Source: Aminomonas paucivorans DSM 12260
Lineage (GTDB): Bacteria; Synergistota; Synergistia; Synergistales; Synergistaceae
Direction of reading: 5' to 3'
Assembly (NCBI RefSeq): GCF_000165795.1
Contig: NZ_CM001022.1
Span: 558,001 to 622,000, forward strand
Length of the DNA stretch: 64,000 nucleotides
Positions 9,543 through 18,481 of this stretch are shown here, piece by piece (position 1 is the first letter of the stretch; each line of letters opens with the position of its first letter). A program made the position numbers and the translations under genes. The notes under the pieces are model-generated. The model was not told where the DNA came from. It worked only from the letters and a program-made list of their open reading frames with translations, and searched no databases.

Positions 9543-9570
9543 GAGGGGAGGCCCCATGGGGCCTCCCCTC
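9543..9570. terminator. Bidirectional terminator between convergent genes
   Basis: A perfect palindrome with 13-bp arms (GAGGGGAGGCCCC and its complement) around an AT centre lies between the stops of the patatin gene (+) and panF (-). Confidence 0.7.
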
Positions 9571-9594
9571 GTCCATTTCAGTCCGGGGCGGAAG

Positions 9595-11085
9595 TCAGGG
9601 GAGGGGACGGTCCCCCCAGAAGAGGTGCAGCACCCGCTCCTTGGGAGGCGCCGTGACGAGGCTCACCGCCACGAAGGCCGCCGCTGCCAGGGCCAGGGAG
9701 GGGACGATGACGTGCATGTCCAGGACGCGCTTGGTCACCTGCTGGATCGCCACGAAGGAGACCATCCCCACGGCCATGGAGGCCAGGGCGCCCGGGGCGT
9801 TGGCCCGCTTCCAGTAGAGCCCCAGCACCGTGGGCAGCAGGAAGGCCGCCTCCAGCCCCCCGAAGGCGAACAGGTTGATCCACACGATGATGGTGGGCGG
9901 GTCGTAGGCCACCAGGAAGGGGAGGATTCCCAGGAGGGCGGTGCAGCCCAGGGAGAGGCGCTTCACCCGGGCCTTCCCCTCCGGGGTGGCCTCCGCCCCC
10001 GGGGAGACGTAGTTCAGGTACAGGTCCTTCACCACCGCCGCGGAGGCCAGGATGAGCTGGGAGTCCACCGTGGACATGATGGCCGCCAGGGGGCCCGCCA
10101 GGAAGAGCCCCGCCAGGACCGGGGGCAGAAGGTGCAGGGAGAGTTCCGGGATGATCCGGTCCACCTCCGTCAGGTCCGGCAGGACCGCCCGGCCGAAGAC
10201 CCCCGCCAGGTGCATCCCCAACATGAGGGCCGCCAGGACCCCGGTGCTCAGAAGGATCCCCCGGTGGAGGGATCGGCTGTCCCGGTAGCCCATGCAGCGC
10301 ACCGCCGAGAAGGGGAGGCCCACTACCCCGAAGCCCACCAGGACCCAGAAGGAGAGGATGTAGGGCCGGGACACGAAGCCCCCCGGGCCGAAGGGGGTGA
10401 GCAGGGCCGGGTCGATGGACCGCAGGGTGGCGGTGATGTGCCCGATCCCGCCCCCCGCCGCCACCGTGGCTCCCAGCAGCAGCAGGGTCCCCAGCAGCAT
10501 CACCACCCCCTGCACCGCGTCGGTGAGCACCACCGCCCGGAAGCCCCCCACGGTGGTGTAGAGCACCACCGTCCCGGCGAACAGGGCCAGCGCCCCCCCG
10601 TAGGGCAGCCCCGTGACGGACTGGAGGAGGCGTCCCCCCGCCACGAACTGGGCGGTCATGGCGGCGGAGAAGAACACCAGCGCCGCCACCGCCCCCAGGA
10701 CCACCACCCAGGGGCTCTCGTACCGGGCCCGAAGGAAGTCGTTCAGGGTCACCGCGCCGATGCGCCTCGCCAGGATGGCGAACCGCTTGCCCAGCACCCC
10801 CAGGGTGAGCAGGGCCGTGGGCACCTGGATCATGGCCAGAAGCACCCAGCCCAGGCCCATCTTGTAGGCCACCCCGGGTCCCCCCAGGAAGCTGCTGCCG
10901 CTGGCGTAGGTGGCCACCAGGGTGAGGCCCAGGACGAAGGCCCCCATGCCCCGGCTGCCCAGGAAGTACTCCTCCAGGAAGGAGGAGGAGCGGGTCATCA
11001 GGCGGTTCGAGCGGGCCGCCACCAGGTACAGGATCCCCAGGTAGGCCAGAATGGGGAGCAGCACCCCCCAGTTCAGGCCGCTCAT
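9595..11085 (-). CDS. panF: Sodium:pantothenate symporter
   Basis: The 496-residue sodium:solute symporter (SSS family) has about 13 membrane segments. Family features include LVATYASGSSFLGGPG near the N-terminus and GPLAAIMSTVDSQL around the sodium site. The PanF assignment rests on the SSS match plus its place as the last gene of a pantothenate operon, directly after a yhdT-like gene, the usual partner of panF. Start ATG at 11085 overlaps the upstream stop by 4 bp. It imports pantothenate with Na+. Confidence 0.88.
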   Translation of the reverse strand: MSGLNWGVLLPILAYLGILYLVAARSNRLMTRSSSFLEEYFLGSRGMGAFVLGLTLVATYASGSSFLGGPGVAYKMGLGWVLLAMIQVPTALLTLGVLGKRFAILARRIGAVTLNDFLRARYESPWVVVLGAVAALVFFSAAMTAQFVAGGRLLQSVTGLPYGGALALFAGTVVLYTTVGGFRAVVLTDAVQGVVMLLGTLLLLGATVAAGGGIGHITATLRSIDPALLTPFGPGGFVSRPYILSFWVLVGFGVVGLPFSAVRCMGYRDSRSLHRGILLSTGVLAALMLGMHLAGVFGRAVLPDLTEVDRIIPELSLHLLPPVLAGLFLAGPLAAIMSTVDSQLILASAAVVKDLYLNYVSPGAEATPEGKARVKRLSLGCTALLGILPFLVAYDPPTIIVWINLFAFGGLEAAFLLPTVLGLYWKRANAPGALASMAVGMVSFVAIQQVTKRVLDMHVIVPSLALAAAAFVAVSLVTAPPKERVLHLFWGDRPLP

Positions 11086-11366
11086 CGGGAGGTCTCCTCC
11101 CAGGGGTCCAGGGGCAGGTCCACGAAGACCCGACGGACCACCCAGGCCACGGCGATCAGGAACACCGGCCCCCCCAGGACGCAGCTTGCGGTGAACCAGA
11201 CGGGCAGGCCCCAGAGGAGCCGGGTTCCCGCGTCGGGGCCGCTTCCCAGGCCGTAGGCGAAGCCGAACCACCAGAGGAAATAGCCCGCCGTGAGGGCCAC
11301 GCTCCAGAGGGCCTCCCGATCCGCCTGACGGAAACGGCGGTCCTCCACCAGAAGATGAGGGTTCAC
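11082..11366 (-). CDS. YhdT-family small membrane protein (panF partner)
   Basis: The 94-residue protein has two hydrophobic segments (ALWSVALTAGYFLWWFGFAYG and VLGGPVFLIAVAWVV), typical of the YhdT/DUF997 family found next to panF. Its exact role in pantothenate uptake is not established. A GTG start at 11366 follows an AAGGAAGG ribosome site. It begins 1 nt after panE stops and overlaps panF by 4 bp. Confidence 0.8.
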   Translation of the reverse strand: MNPHLLVEDRRFRQADREALWSVALTAGYFLWWFGFAYGLGSGPDAGTRLLWGLPVWFTASCVLGGPVFLIAVAWVVRRVFVDLPLDPWEETSR

Positions 11367-11367
11367 G

Positions 11368-12297
11368 TCAATCCTTCCTTTCTTGCCGGCCGTCCAGGGC
11401 CGAGAGAAGCAGGTGGAGGGCCTCCGTGGCGGGGAGATCCAGTCCGTGGCGTTGCCCCCGTTCCAGCAGGGCCCCGCCCAGGGCGTCCGTCTCGGTGCGT
11501 TTTCCCGCCTCCCGGTCCTGGAGCATGGAGGTCCGGTTGGAGGCGGTGGCCCGGAGCACCGAAAGGATCCGCTCCCAGAGGGGTTCCTCCTCCAGGGGGA
11601 TTCCCTCCGCCCTTGCCGCCGCAAGGCCCTCCCGAAGCAGGTTCCTCATCAGCCGGAGGCTTGCGGGGTGCTCCAGAAGCGCCTCGTTGGGGCAGCCCAG
11701 CAGGGCGGATACGGGGTTCACCGAGGCGTTGAGCAGGACCTTCTCCCAAAGGGTCCGGGGCAGGTCCGGTGCCACCCGGGCATCGAGTCCCGCGGCCTGG
11801 AGGGTTTCCTCCACCTCCCTCAGGTCTCGCCCTTCCCGGAGGGGGCCGAAGCGGATCTGTCCCTCTCCGCCCCAGAGGACCGTCCCCTCCGCGTCCCTGT
11901 GCGCCCCGTAGGTGCAGGTCCCCAGGGCCACCCGGCGGGGTCCCAGGATCTCCCCCAGGACCTCCCCGTTGCCCAGGCCGTTCTGCAGGGACAGGACCAG
12001 CCCGTCCTCCTTCAGGAAGCGGGCGATGGATTCCGCCGCCCCCCGGGTCTGGGTCGCCTTGACCGTCAGGAGGACCAGGTCCGCCGGGTCCGCCCCTAGA
12101 GCTTCGGGGTCCTCCCGGACCTCCAGGGCGAAGGTCCGAAGGGTGCCCTCCCCGTCCCGGTAGCGAAGCCCCCGGTTCCGAAGGTTCTCCAGGGTGGTCC
12201 CGGGGCGCTGGAAGCCCCGAAGGGGCAGTCCCCGGAGCAGGAAGGCCGCCGCCAGGCGTCCCCCCAGGGCCCCCAGACCCGCCACCAGGGTCTTCAC
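11368..12297 (-). CDS. panE: 2-dehydropantoate 2-reductase
   Basis: The 309-residue NADPH enzyme reduces ketopantoate to pantoate. The N-terminal Rossmann motif reads GLGALGG; the catalytic-region Lys and Asn lie in TLWEKVLLNASVNPVSAL. GTG start at 12297 overlaps the panB stop (GTGA), so the two are translationally coupled in the order of the pathway. Length and motifs fit the ApbA/PanE family. Confidence 0.92.
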   Translation of the reverse strand: MKTLVAGLGALGGRLAAAFLLRGLPLRGFQRPGTTLENLRNRGLRYRDGEGTLRTFALEVREDPEALGADPADLVLLTVKATQTRGAAESIARFLKEDGLVLSLQNGLGNGEVLGEILGPRRVALGTCTYGAHRDAEGTVLWGGEGQIRFGPLREGRDLREVEETLQAAGLDARVAPDLPRTLWEKVLLNASVNPVSALLGCPNEALLEHPASLRLMRNLLREGLAAARAEGIPLEEEPLWERILSVLRATASNRTSMLQDREAGKRTETDALGGALLERGQRHGLDLPATEALHLLLSALDGRQERKD

Positions 12298-13130
12298 GAC
12301 GGCAGCTCCCTCAGGACCTCCGGGTCCAGGGAGAAGCCGTGTTCTTCCCCGGGGAACGCGCCGGAGCGGACCTCCCGGGTGTAGCTCTGCAGGGCCTCCC
12401 CCAGGAGGGTTCCCCCCTCGGCGTAGCGACGGACGAACTTGGGGGTGAAGTCCCGGAAGATCCCCAGAATGTCGTGGAACACCAGAACCTGCCCGTCGCA
12501 GCCTCCCCCCGCCCCGATGCCGATGGTGGGGATCTCCAGGCGCCGGGTGATGAGCTCCGCCAGGGGGGAGGGGACGCACTCCAGCACCACCATGCAGGCC
12601 CCCGCCCGCTGCACCGCCTCCGCGTCCTCCAGGATCTGCCGGGCCCGCCCCGCGTCCTTGCCCTGCACCCGGAACCCCCCGAGCTGCACCGCCGTCTGGG
12701 GGGTCAGTCCCACGTGCCCCACCACCGGGATGCCTGCGGTCACCAGGGTCCGGATGGTGGCCTCCCGGGAGGTCCCGCCCTCCAGCTTCACCGCGTCCAC
12801 CCCCGCCTCCTTCACCAGGCGCCCGGCGTTGCGCACCGCCTCCCGGTCGTCCACCTCGTAGGAGAGGAAGGGCAGATCCCCCACCACCAGGGCCCGGGTC
12901 CGGCGACGGGTCACGGCGGCGCAGTGGAGGAGCATCATCTCCAGGGTCACGGGGACCGTGGAGTCCAGGCCGTGTTCCACCATCCCCACGGAGTCCCCCA
13001 CCAGCACCACGTCCGCCCCCGCCCCCTCCACCAGGGCCATCTGCCAGGCGTTGTAGGCGGTGTGCATCACGATCCGATCCCCCCGGACCTTCATCTCCCG
13101 AAGCCGGGGCAGGGTCATCCGGTCCTTCAT
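12294..13130 (-). CDS. panB: Ketopantoate hydroxymethyltransferase
   Basis: The 278-residue TIM-barrel enzyme adds a hydroxymethyl group from methylene-tetrahydrofolate to 2-oxoisovalerate. Recognised by VLVGDSVGMVEHG, VKLEGG, VGHVGLTPQ and IGIGAGGGCDGQVLVFHD, which hold the metal and substrate ligands. ATG at 13130 overlaps the panC stop by 4 bp. Confidence 0.95.
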   Translation of the reverse strand: MKDRMTLPRLREMKVRGDRIVMHTAYNAWQMALVEGAGADVVLVGDSVGMVEHGLDSTVPVTLEMMLLHCAAVTRRRTRALVVGDLPFLSYEVDDREAVRNAGRLVKEAGVDAVKLEGGTSREATIRTLVTAGIPVVGHVGLTPQTAVQLGGFRVQGKDAGRARQILEDAEAVQRAGACMVVLECVPSPLAELITRRLEIPTIGIGAGGGCDGQVLVFHDILGIFRDFTPKFVRRYAEGGTLLGEALQSYTREVRSGAFPGEEHGFSLDPEVLRELPS

Positions 13131-13978
13131 CGTCCCGCCTCCGGGCACAGGGTCCCGTTGTCCAGAAGGCGGGTCTTGCCCACCCAGGCGGCCAGGATCA
13201 GGCGGCCTTCCCCGTCCAGGGTCTCCAGGGGTTCCAGGGTTTCCGGGTGTACCAGCTCCAGGTAATCCACCCGGATGCGGGGGTCCTCCTCCAGGTGGCG
13301 TCGCGCCGTCTCCCTCAGGGAGCGGGCGTCCCGCTGCCCACCCCGGGCTGCCTCCCGGGCCAGGGCGATGCACCGGGAAAGCCGGAGGGCGGAGGCCCGC
13401 TCCTCCGGGGAGAGGTAGGTGTTGCGGCTGCTCAGGGCCAGGCCGTCGGGCTCCCGGACCAGGGGGCACCCCACCACCTCGGTGGGGACGTTCAGGTCCC
13501 GGGTCATGCGGCGGATCACCTGGAGCTGCTGGTAGTCCTTCTCCCCGAAGTAGGCCCGGGTGGGGCCCACGATCTGGAACAGTTTCAGCACCACCGTACA
13601 GACCCCCCGGAAGTGGCCGGGGCGGGAGGCGCCGCAGAGGCCCGAGGCAAGCCGGGTCTCCTCCACCCAGGTGGAGGCGTCGGGGAAGTAGAGTTCCTCC
13701 GGTCGGGGGGCGAAGACCAGGTCCGCCCCTTCCCGTTCCAGGAGGGCCAGGTCCCGCTCCAGGTCCCGGGGGTAGGCCTCCAGGTCCTCCCCCGGCCCGA
13801 ACTGAGTGGGGTTCACAAAGAGGGATACCGCCGTGACGTCGTTCTCCTTCCGGCTCCGCCGGAGGAGGGACAGGTGTCCCTCGTGGAGGTACCCCATGGT
13901 GGGCACCAGACCGATGGAGCGCCCCGAGGCTTCCCGAAGGAAGGAGCGCACCTCCTGGATTCGCGAGACCTTCCGCAT
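13127..13978 (-). CDS. panC: Pantothenate synthetase
   Basis: The 283-residue ligase condenses pantoate and beta-alanine with ATP. It shows the HIGH-type nucleotide motif in PTMGYLHEGHLSL, the FVNPTQFGPGED loop, FGEKDYQQL, and the KMSKS-like region ALSSRNTYLSPEER. Of two close ATGs, 13978 is preferred because the AAGGGAG site is 8 nt upstream of it and only 2 nt from the one at 13984. It lies 29 bp after panD. Confidence 0.94.
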   Translation of the reverse strand: MRKVSRIQEVRSFLREASGRSIGLVPTMGYLHEGHLSLLRRSRKENDVTAVSLFVNPTQFGPGEDLEAYPRDLERDLALLEREGADLVFAPRPEELYFPDASTWVEETRLASGLCGASRPGHFRGVCTVVLKLFQIVGPTRAYFGEKDYQQLQVIRRMTRDLNVPTEVVGCPLVREPDGLALSSRNTYLSPEERASALRLSRCIALAREAARGGQRDARSLRETARRHLEEDPRIRVDYLELVHPETLEPLETLDGEGRLILAAWVGKTRLLDNGTLCPEAGR

Positions 13979-14007
13979 TCCCATCTCTCCCTTCCCCGCG
14001 TCCCGCC

Positions 14008-14385
14008 TCACCGGCAGAGACCGTGTTCCTCCCCCCGAAGGACCTCCACCACCCGGTTCTCCGAGTCCACCAGGGCGACCCGGGGCCTCCAGCCTCGGGC
14101 TTCCCCCTCCTCCATCCACCCGTAGGCGATGACCACGACCCGATCCCCGGGCTGCACCAGCCGGGCCGCCGGGCCGTTGAGGCAGACCGTCCCCCGGGGA
14201 CCCTCGATGGTGTAGGTCTCCAGACGGTTGCCGTTGTCCACGTCCAGGACCTGCACCGCCTCCCCCGGGAGGATCCCCGAGGCCTCCAGCAGTTCCTTCC
14301 CCAGGGTGATGCTGCCCACGTAGTGGAGGTTCGCCTCCGTCACCGTGGCCCGATGGACCTTGCCCCTGCACATCTTCACAAACAT
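14008..14385 (-). CDS. panD: Aspartate 1-decarboxylase precursor
   Basis: The 125-residue proenzyme makes beta-alanine from aspartate. Starting at ATG 14385, the self-cleavage site YVGSIT puts Gly24-Ser25 exactly where it is in characterised PanD; Ser25 becomes the pyruvoyl group. This supports 14385 over the in-frame ATG at 14403. Other family marks: HRATVTEANLHY before the site, NGPAARL and DRVVVIAYG after it. It is the first gene of the operon. Confidence 0.94.
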   Translation of the reverse strand: MFVKMCRGKVHRATVTEANLHYVGSITLGKELLEASGILPGEAVQVLDVDNGNRLETYTIEGPRGTVCLNGPAARLVQPGDRVVVIAYGWMEEGEARGWRPRVALVDSENRVVEVLRGEEHGLCR

Positions 14386-14439
14386 GCCGCGCTTCGCCTC
14401 CATGGGCCGTAAGGTCCCGGCTCTTTTCGCCCCGAAGGG

Positions 14440-14468
14440 GTCTTAAAGTCGGGGTCATGATGCCACAA
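14440..14468 (-). promoter_or_regulatory. Possible promoter of the pan operon
   Basis: On the minus strand, TTGTGG (14468-14463) and TAAGAC (14445-14440) are spaced by 17 bp, about 55-75 bp ahead of panD. The -10 match is weak. A small CCCC-TTCG-GGGG hairpin lies in the leader. Confidence 0.3.
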
Positions 14469-14492
14469 CTCGGGAGGATGGGAAAGGGGGCG

Positions 14493-15677
14493 TCAGGGAG
14501 AGGGGGGGGGAAGGGCGGGCAGGCGGACCTCCAGAAGCAGGATCTCCGGGAAACAGGAGGTGCGCACCGGGGGCCCCCAGGTGCCGTAGCCCGGGGAGAC
14601 CACCGCGGTGGTGGGGCCCATGCGCCGGGTCCCCCGGGGCAGGGGGAAGAGGCGGGCCACCACCCACTGGAAGGGAAAGAGCTGGCCGTAATGGGTGTGT
14701 CCCGAGAGCACCAGGGCCACCTTCCGGGCCGCCGCCTCCTCCAGGGCGGAGGCTGTGGGGGTGTGGTCCAGCAGCAGCACCGGCAGGTCCGGGGCCCCCT
14801 CCAGGATCCGATCCAGGGGCAGTCGGGGCAGGGCGAAACGAAGCCCCGCCCGGTCCATGCGTCCCGCCAGAACCAGCCCCGGGTCCGGCTGGGCCCACCG
14901 GTCCACCAGCACCCGGATCCCCGCGGATTCCAGGAAGGCGGCGGACCTCTTCGCCCCCTGATAGATTTCGTGGTTTCCCAGGACCGCCCAGGTCCCCAAC
15001 GGGGCCCGGAGGCTTCGGAAGGCCTCCCGGAACTCCGTCTCCCTCTCCGGGGAGAGGGAGGGGATGTCCTCGTCCAGCAGATCCCCCCCCAGGAGGATCA
15101 GGTCCGGCTTCAGGGCCTCCAGGCGTCGCCCCAGGTCCCGGATGCGTCCCGGCCCCACCAGGGTGCCCGCGTGGAGGTCCGTGGCGGCGGCGACCCGAAG
15201 GGTCCGGGCGGGGGACGTCTCCGCCAGGTCCAGGCTCTGGAGGCGCACCACGGGCATGCGGGCCGCCAGGGCTCCCCCCAGGGTGGCCCCCCCCGCCAGG
15301 AAGAGGGTGAGCAGCAGGGCGTGGAGCGCCGCCCGCTCCGGGCGCAGCTTCACCCAGGCGGGAAGCAGGGGGACGAACCGGTTCGCCCCGCTCAGGACGT
15401 GAAGGACCAGGACCACGGGCAGGGCGTGGAGCCCGAAGGCCAGGGCGACGGATCCCAGCAGGATCAGCCCGGCGGAGAAGGTCCCCGGCAGGAGCCGTTC
15501 CAGAAGTCGCCCGGCGGGGTAGGCGCACACCAGGGCCATGGCCAGGTCCATGGGGAGGGGGGAGGTCACGCCCAGGGCCAGGAGGACCCGACGGAACCGC
15601 CCCAACAGGTAGGCCCCCACCAGGGCGTAGATCCCCAGGACCGTCGCCAGAAAGAGCATCCAGCCGCCGCTTCCCAT
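14493..15677 (-). CDS. Membrane-anchored metallophosphoesterase
   Basis: The 394-residue protein has about four N-terminal membrane segments (residues 5-140) and a calcineurin-like phosphoesterase domain after them. The metal ligands are in order: TDLHAG, GGDLLDE, GNHE, LLDHTP and GHTHYGQ. The layout matches the YkoQ/YpbG-like family of membrane phosphoesterases, whose substrates are mostly unknown. It lies upstream of the pan operon on the same strand, but the gap of about 100 bp suggests separate transcription. Confidence 0.85.
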   Translation of the reverse strand: MGSGGWMLFLATVLGIYALVGAYLLGRFRRVLLALGVTSPLPMDLAMALVCAYPAGRLLERLLPGTFSAGLILLGSVALAFGLHALPVVLVLHVLSGANRFVPLLPAWVKLRPERAALHALLLTLFLAGGATLGGALAARMPVVRLQSLDLAETSPARTLRVAAATDLHAGTLVGPGRIRDLGRRLEALKPDLILLGGDLLDEDIPSLSPERETEFREAFRSLRAPLGTWAVLGNHEIYQGAKRSAAFLESAGIRVLVDRWAQPDPGLVLAGRMDRAGLRFALPRLPLDRILEGAPDLPVLLLDHTPTASALEEAAARKVALVLSGHTHYGQLFPFQWVVARLFPLPRGTRRMGPTTAVVSPGYGTWGPPVRTSCFPEILLLEVRLPALPPPSP

Positions 15678-15891
15678 CCCTTCACCCCCTCCTGCGGATT
15701 CGCTCCGTACCTCTTATCCGGCACCAGTATAGAGGAAGGGCGTCCTTTCCTCCGGGAGCGGGGGATTCGGTAGTTCTACGGGACGAGGGGTCGGGGAAAC
15801 CCCCGATGGGTTTTCGGGGGAGGGAACGTATCCTCATGATGCGACGCGGACGAAGCGGTCGCGACGGAGACGGAACGAGGAGGGATGGACG

Positions 15892-16287
15892 ATGAAGATG
15901 AGAAGGAACGTGATGATCCTCGCGGTGGTGGCCCTGGTGGCCTTCGCGGGTTCAGCCTTCGCCCACGGCCATGGAGGTTGGGGCGGGGGGCACCGCATGG
16001 GGGGCACAGATGCGGCCCTCTGCGGGGAAGGCGGCTTCGGCGGCGGCCCCCAGGGTGAACCGCGGGGCCAGGGAACCCGGATGATGGGCAAGGACGTCCC
16101 CCAGGCGATCCGCAACCTCATGAACGAGGCGCACCGGACCAACCTGCAGCTTCGCCTGGCCCTCACGGAGGACAAGGTGGACGCCGCCAAGGCGAAGGCC
16201 CTCTTCGAGAAGGCCCAGGAGCTTCGGGGCAAGATCGCCCGGTGGCGCTTCGAGGAGAGCCTCAAGAGGAAGGCCCCGGCCAACTAG
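15892..16287 (+). CDS. Small exported Spy/CpxP/ZraP-like protein
   Basis: The 131-residue protein has a signal peptide ending at SAFA-HG and a His/Gly/Met-rich stretch that could bind metal. A helical C-terminus with NEAHRTNLQLRLALTEDKVD and KAKALFEKAQELRGKI follows, as in periplasmic LTXXQ/heavy-metal-resistance proteins. A chaperone or metal-sensing role is inferred only. ATG 15892 follows GGAGGG by 7-8 nt. Confidence 0.7.
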   Translation: MKMRRNVMILAVVALVAFAGSAFAHGHGGWGGGHRMGGTDAALCGEGGFGGGPQGEPRGQGTRMMGKDVPQAIRNLMNEAHRTNLQLRLALTEDKVDAAKAKALFEKAQELRGKIARWRFEESLKRKAPAN

Positions 16288-16417
16288 AAACCGAGCCCTT
16301 CCCCGCTTCCCGCACCCCACTTGCGGGGACGGGAAGGGCGGCGCAACCCTTCGTCCCTCGCCGGGACGCACGCACACCCTCGCACAGAAGGAAGCCTCGC
16401 ACACTCCCTTCGAACGG

Positions 16418-16448
16418 AAGGAGGAGACCCGAACCGGGCCTCCTCCTT
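16418..16448. terminator. Terminator hairpin between convergent genes
   Basis: Fourteen-bp arms 16418-16431 and 16435-16448 pair with one non-Watson-Crick position, which is G-U on the minus-strand RNA. TTTT follows on the plus strand. It serves the Spy-like gene, and possibly the opposing hydrolase gene. Confidence 0.6.
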
Positions 16449-16462
16449 TTGGTACGGGTCGT

Positions 16463-18394
16463 CTAGAACCAGAACCCCAGCAGGTTCCACTGGTTCAGGA
16501 AGAAGTAGAACCCCACCCCCCCAAGAAGTTCCCCAAACAGCAACCCCTTCTCCCAGGAGGGCCCCGGGGCCCCCAGGGATCGGCATCCCCTCCAGACCGC
16601 CGCCCCCAGGAGGAACCCCGCCGCGAAGGGCAGCAGGAAGAGTCCCTTCACCCACAGGGGCAGCCCGTACCCCAACAGGGTCCCCAGGTTTCGGTCCGCC
16701 AGCCAGAGGGCCAGGAGGAACCCCCCCTGGAGGACCCAGAAAAGCCCCGCAAGCCCCCAGACCCCCGGGGGCAGCCCCGTGGGGTCCTCGTACCAGCGGG
16801 TCCGACCTCGGGTGCGCCACCGGAGCCCCGTCATCCCCAGGGCCCCGACCCCCAGAAGCAGGAAGGTCCCCAGGAACCGACGCTGCCAGGGGGCGGTCTC
16901 CCAGCGGGGGATGGGTTCGTAGCTCCCGTAGGAGTCCCGGAGGAACAGATGGGTGGCCTTCCCCTCCCCGTCGGTCCGGAAGGCCAGGTGTCCCTCGTCC
17001 TCCTCCGAGACGAAGAGCCCCGGCTCCAGGGGCACCCAGCGGGAAGGCGCCTGGTTCCACTCCGCCGGGAAACTCAGCTCCCCCCGTCCGTCCTCCAGGA
17101 TCCGCACCTCCAGAGGGTCCTCCAGCATCATGTAGGCCTTCTCCATGGTGCTTCGGGCGTAGCGGTTGTGCCGATAGGCTCCCGCCAAGGGGATTTCCCA
17201 GGGGAGGATCCGTCCCGGCGGCGGGGGAGGGGAGGGGCGCACGCGGGGAAAGTACCGGTCCATGAGGGCGTGCACCAGGGAGTCCCGCAGGTCCGCGTCG
17301 TCCGTGTTGGCGGCGTAGAAGAAGCCGAAGCGTTTCTCCGGCACCAGGAAGAGGAGACTGGAGAAGCCGTCCACGTCCCCGGCGTGCTCCACCCCCCGCA
17401 GGCCGTTGACGGTGCGCTCGTAGAATCCCAGGGCGGAGCCGTCCAGTCTCGGGTGGTCCCCGTAGTGCCGCCGCAGCAGCTCCCGCACGCAGGAGGCCGG
17501 GAGGACCCGCCGGTTCCCCAGGAGCCCCTCCCCGGTGAGGGCCAGGAGGAACCGCCCCATGTCCTCCCCCGTGGTGTTGAAGGAGATGGCGGGAGCGTCC
17601 TGGTAGTACTCGTACGTCACCGGGTAGGGCTCCGGGCCGTCGGTGTAGTACCCCGTGGCCAGATGCCTTTCCATCTCCTCGTCCAGGACGAAGCCGCTTC
17701 GGGTCATCCCCAGGGGGAGGAGGATGCGATCCCGCACCACCGAGGAGAAGGCCCTGCGGGCGACGGATTCCACGACCGCCCCCGCCAGGGCCACCCCGAA
17801 GTTGGAGTAGCTGTACACCGTCCCGGGGGGGAAGACCCGGGCGGGCATCAGGGCGGGCAGGGCCTTGGCGAAGTCCAGCTCCGCGATGCCGTCGGGGGCG
17901 GTGGAACCGATCCAGCGGTCGTCGAACCCCCCCGTGTGGGTCAGCAGGTGCACCAGGCGCACCGGCTCCGGGAAGGTGGCGGGCACCTTGAAGCGTCGCA
18001 GCCGGGCGTTCACGTCGTCCGAGAGGGCCAGCCGGCGGTCCGCCGCCAGCTGAAGCGTCGCCAGAGCGGTGAACACCTTGGACACCGAGGCGGCCCGGAA
18101 CACCGTCCGTTCCGGGTCCACGGGGCGTCCCGTCTCCAGGTCCGCCTGCCCGTAACCCCGGGCCAGCATCACCTTCCCGTCCGCCACCGCCACGAAGACC
18201 GCCCCGGGAACCCCCCAGGAAGAGCGATGGGAGGCGAAGAACCCGTCGACGAAGGCCCCCAGGTCTCGGGGGTCCTTCAGGGTGGGGGACGCCTTCTCCT
18301 CCGGGACGGCCCGGGGGGTCCTCGGGGCCCCCTGGGCGGGGAGGGCGCACAGAAGCAGCGTCAAAAGGAGCCAAAGCGGGATTCTTCGAGCCAT
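16463..18394 (-). CDS. Beta-lactamase-family serine hydrolase with membrane tail
   Basis: The 643-residue protein has a signal peptide and a class C beta-lactamase/penicillin-binding-like domain (about 45-400). Catalytic Ser103 and Lys106 are in SVSK, Tyr196 and Asn198 in YSN; a late HAGDVDGFSS motif stands where the third KTG box lies. A C-terminal region of about 150 residues holds 4-5 membrane segments. Such enzymes act as peptidases or esterases on peptidoglycan or peptides; antibiotic resistance should not be assumed. It is divergent from the next gene. Confidence 0.85.
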   Translation of the reverse strand: MARRIPLWLLLTLLLCALPAQGAPRTPRAVPEEKASPTLKDPRDLGAFVDGFFASHRSSWGVPGAVFVAVADGKVMLARGYGQADLETGRPVDPERTVFRAASVSKVFTALATLQLAADRRLALSDDVNARLRRFKVPATFPEPVRLVHLLTHTGGFDDRWIGSTAPDGIAELDFAKALPALMPARVFPPGTVYSYSNFGVALAGAVVESVARRAFSSVVRDRILLPLGMTRSGFVLDEEMERHLATGYYTDGPEPYPVTYEYYQDAPAISFNTTGEDMGRFLLALTGEGLLGNRRVLPASCVRELLRRHYGDHPRLDGSALGFYERTVNGLRGVEHAGDVDGFSSLLFLVPEKRFGFFYAANTDDADLRDSLVHALMDRYFPRVRPSPPPPPGRILPWEIPLAGAYRHNRYARSTMEKAYMMLEDPLEVRILEDGRGELSFPAEWNQAPSRWVPLEPGLFVSEEDEGHLAFRTDGEGKATHLFLRDSYGSYEPIPRWETAPWQRRFLGTFLLLGVGALGMTGLRWRTRGRTRWYEDPTGLPPGVWGLAGLFWVLQGGFLLALWLADRNLGTLLGYGLPLWVKGLFLLPFAAGFLLGAAVWRGCRSLGAPGPSWEKGLLFGELLGGVGFYFFLNQWNLLGFWF

Positions 18395-18481
18395 GGGAAC
18401 CTCCGGGAATCGGTTATCCTAGCAGTATAACGGGAAGGGAAGCCCTTGGGACCCGGAACGAGAAGAGGGGGAGGCGACGTC

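Noticed and set aside
7131-9557. An 808-codon minus-strand frame opposite the patatin gene.
   Set aside because: Low-complexity His/Pro/Gly/Val-rich shadow of a gene with intact catalytic motifs.
16463-18394. Antibiotic-resistance beta-lactamase.
   Set aside because: The SxxK and YxN motifs are shared with esterases and peptidases, and the membrane tail is not that of a resistance enzyme; resistance cannot be claimed.
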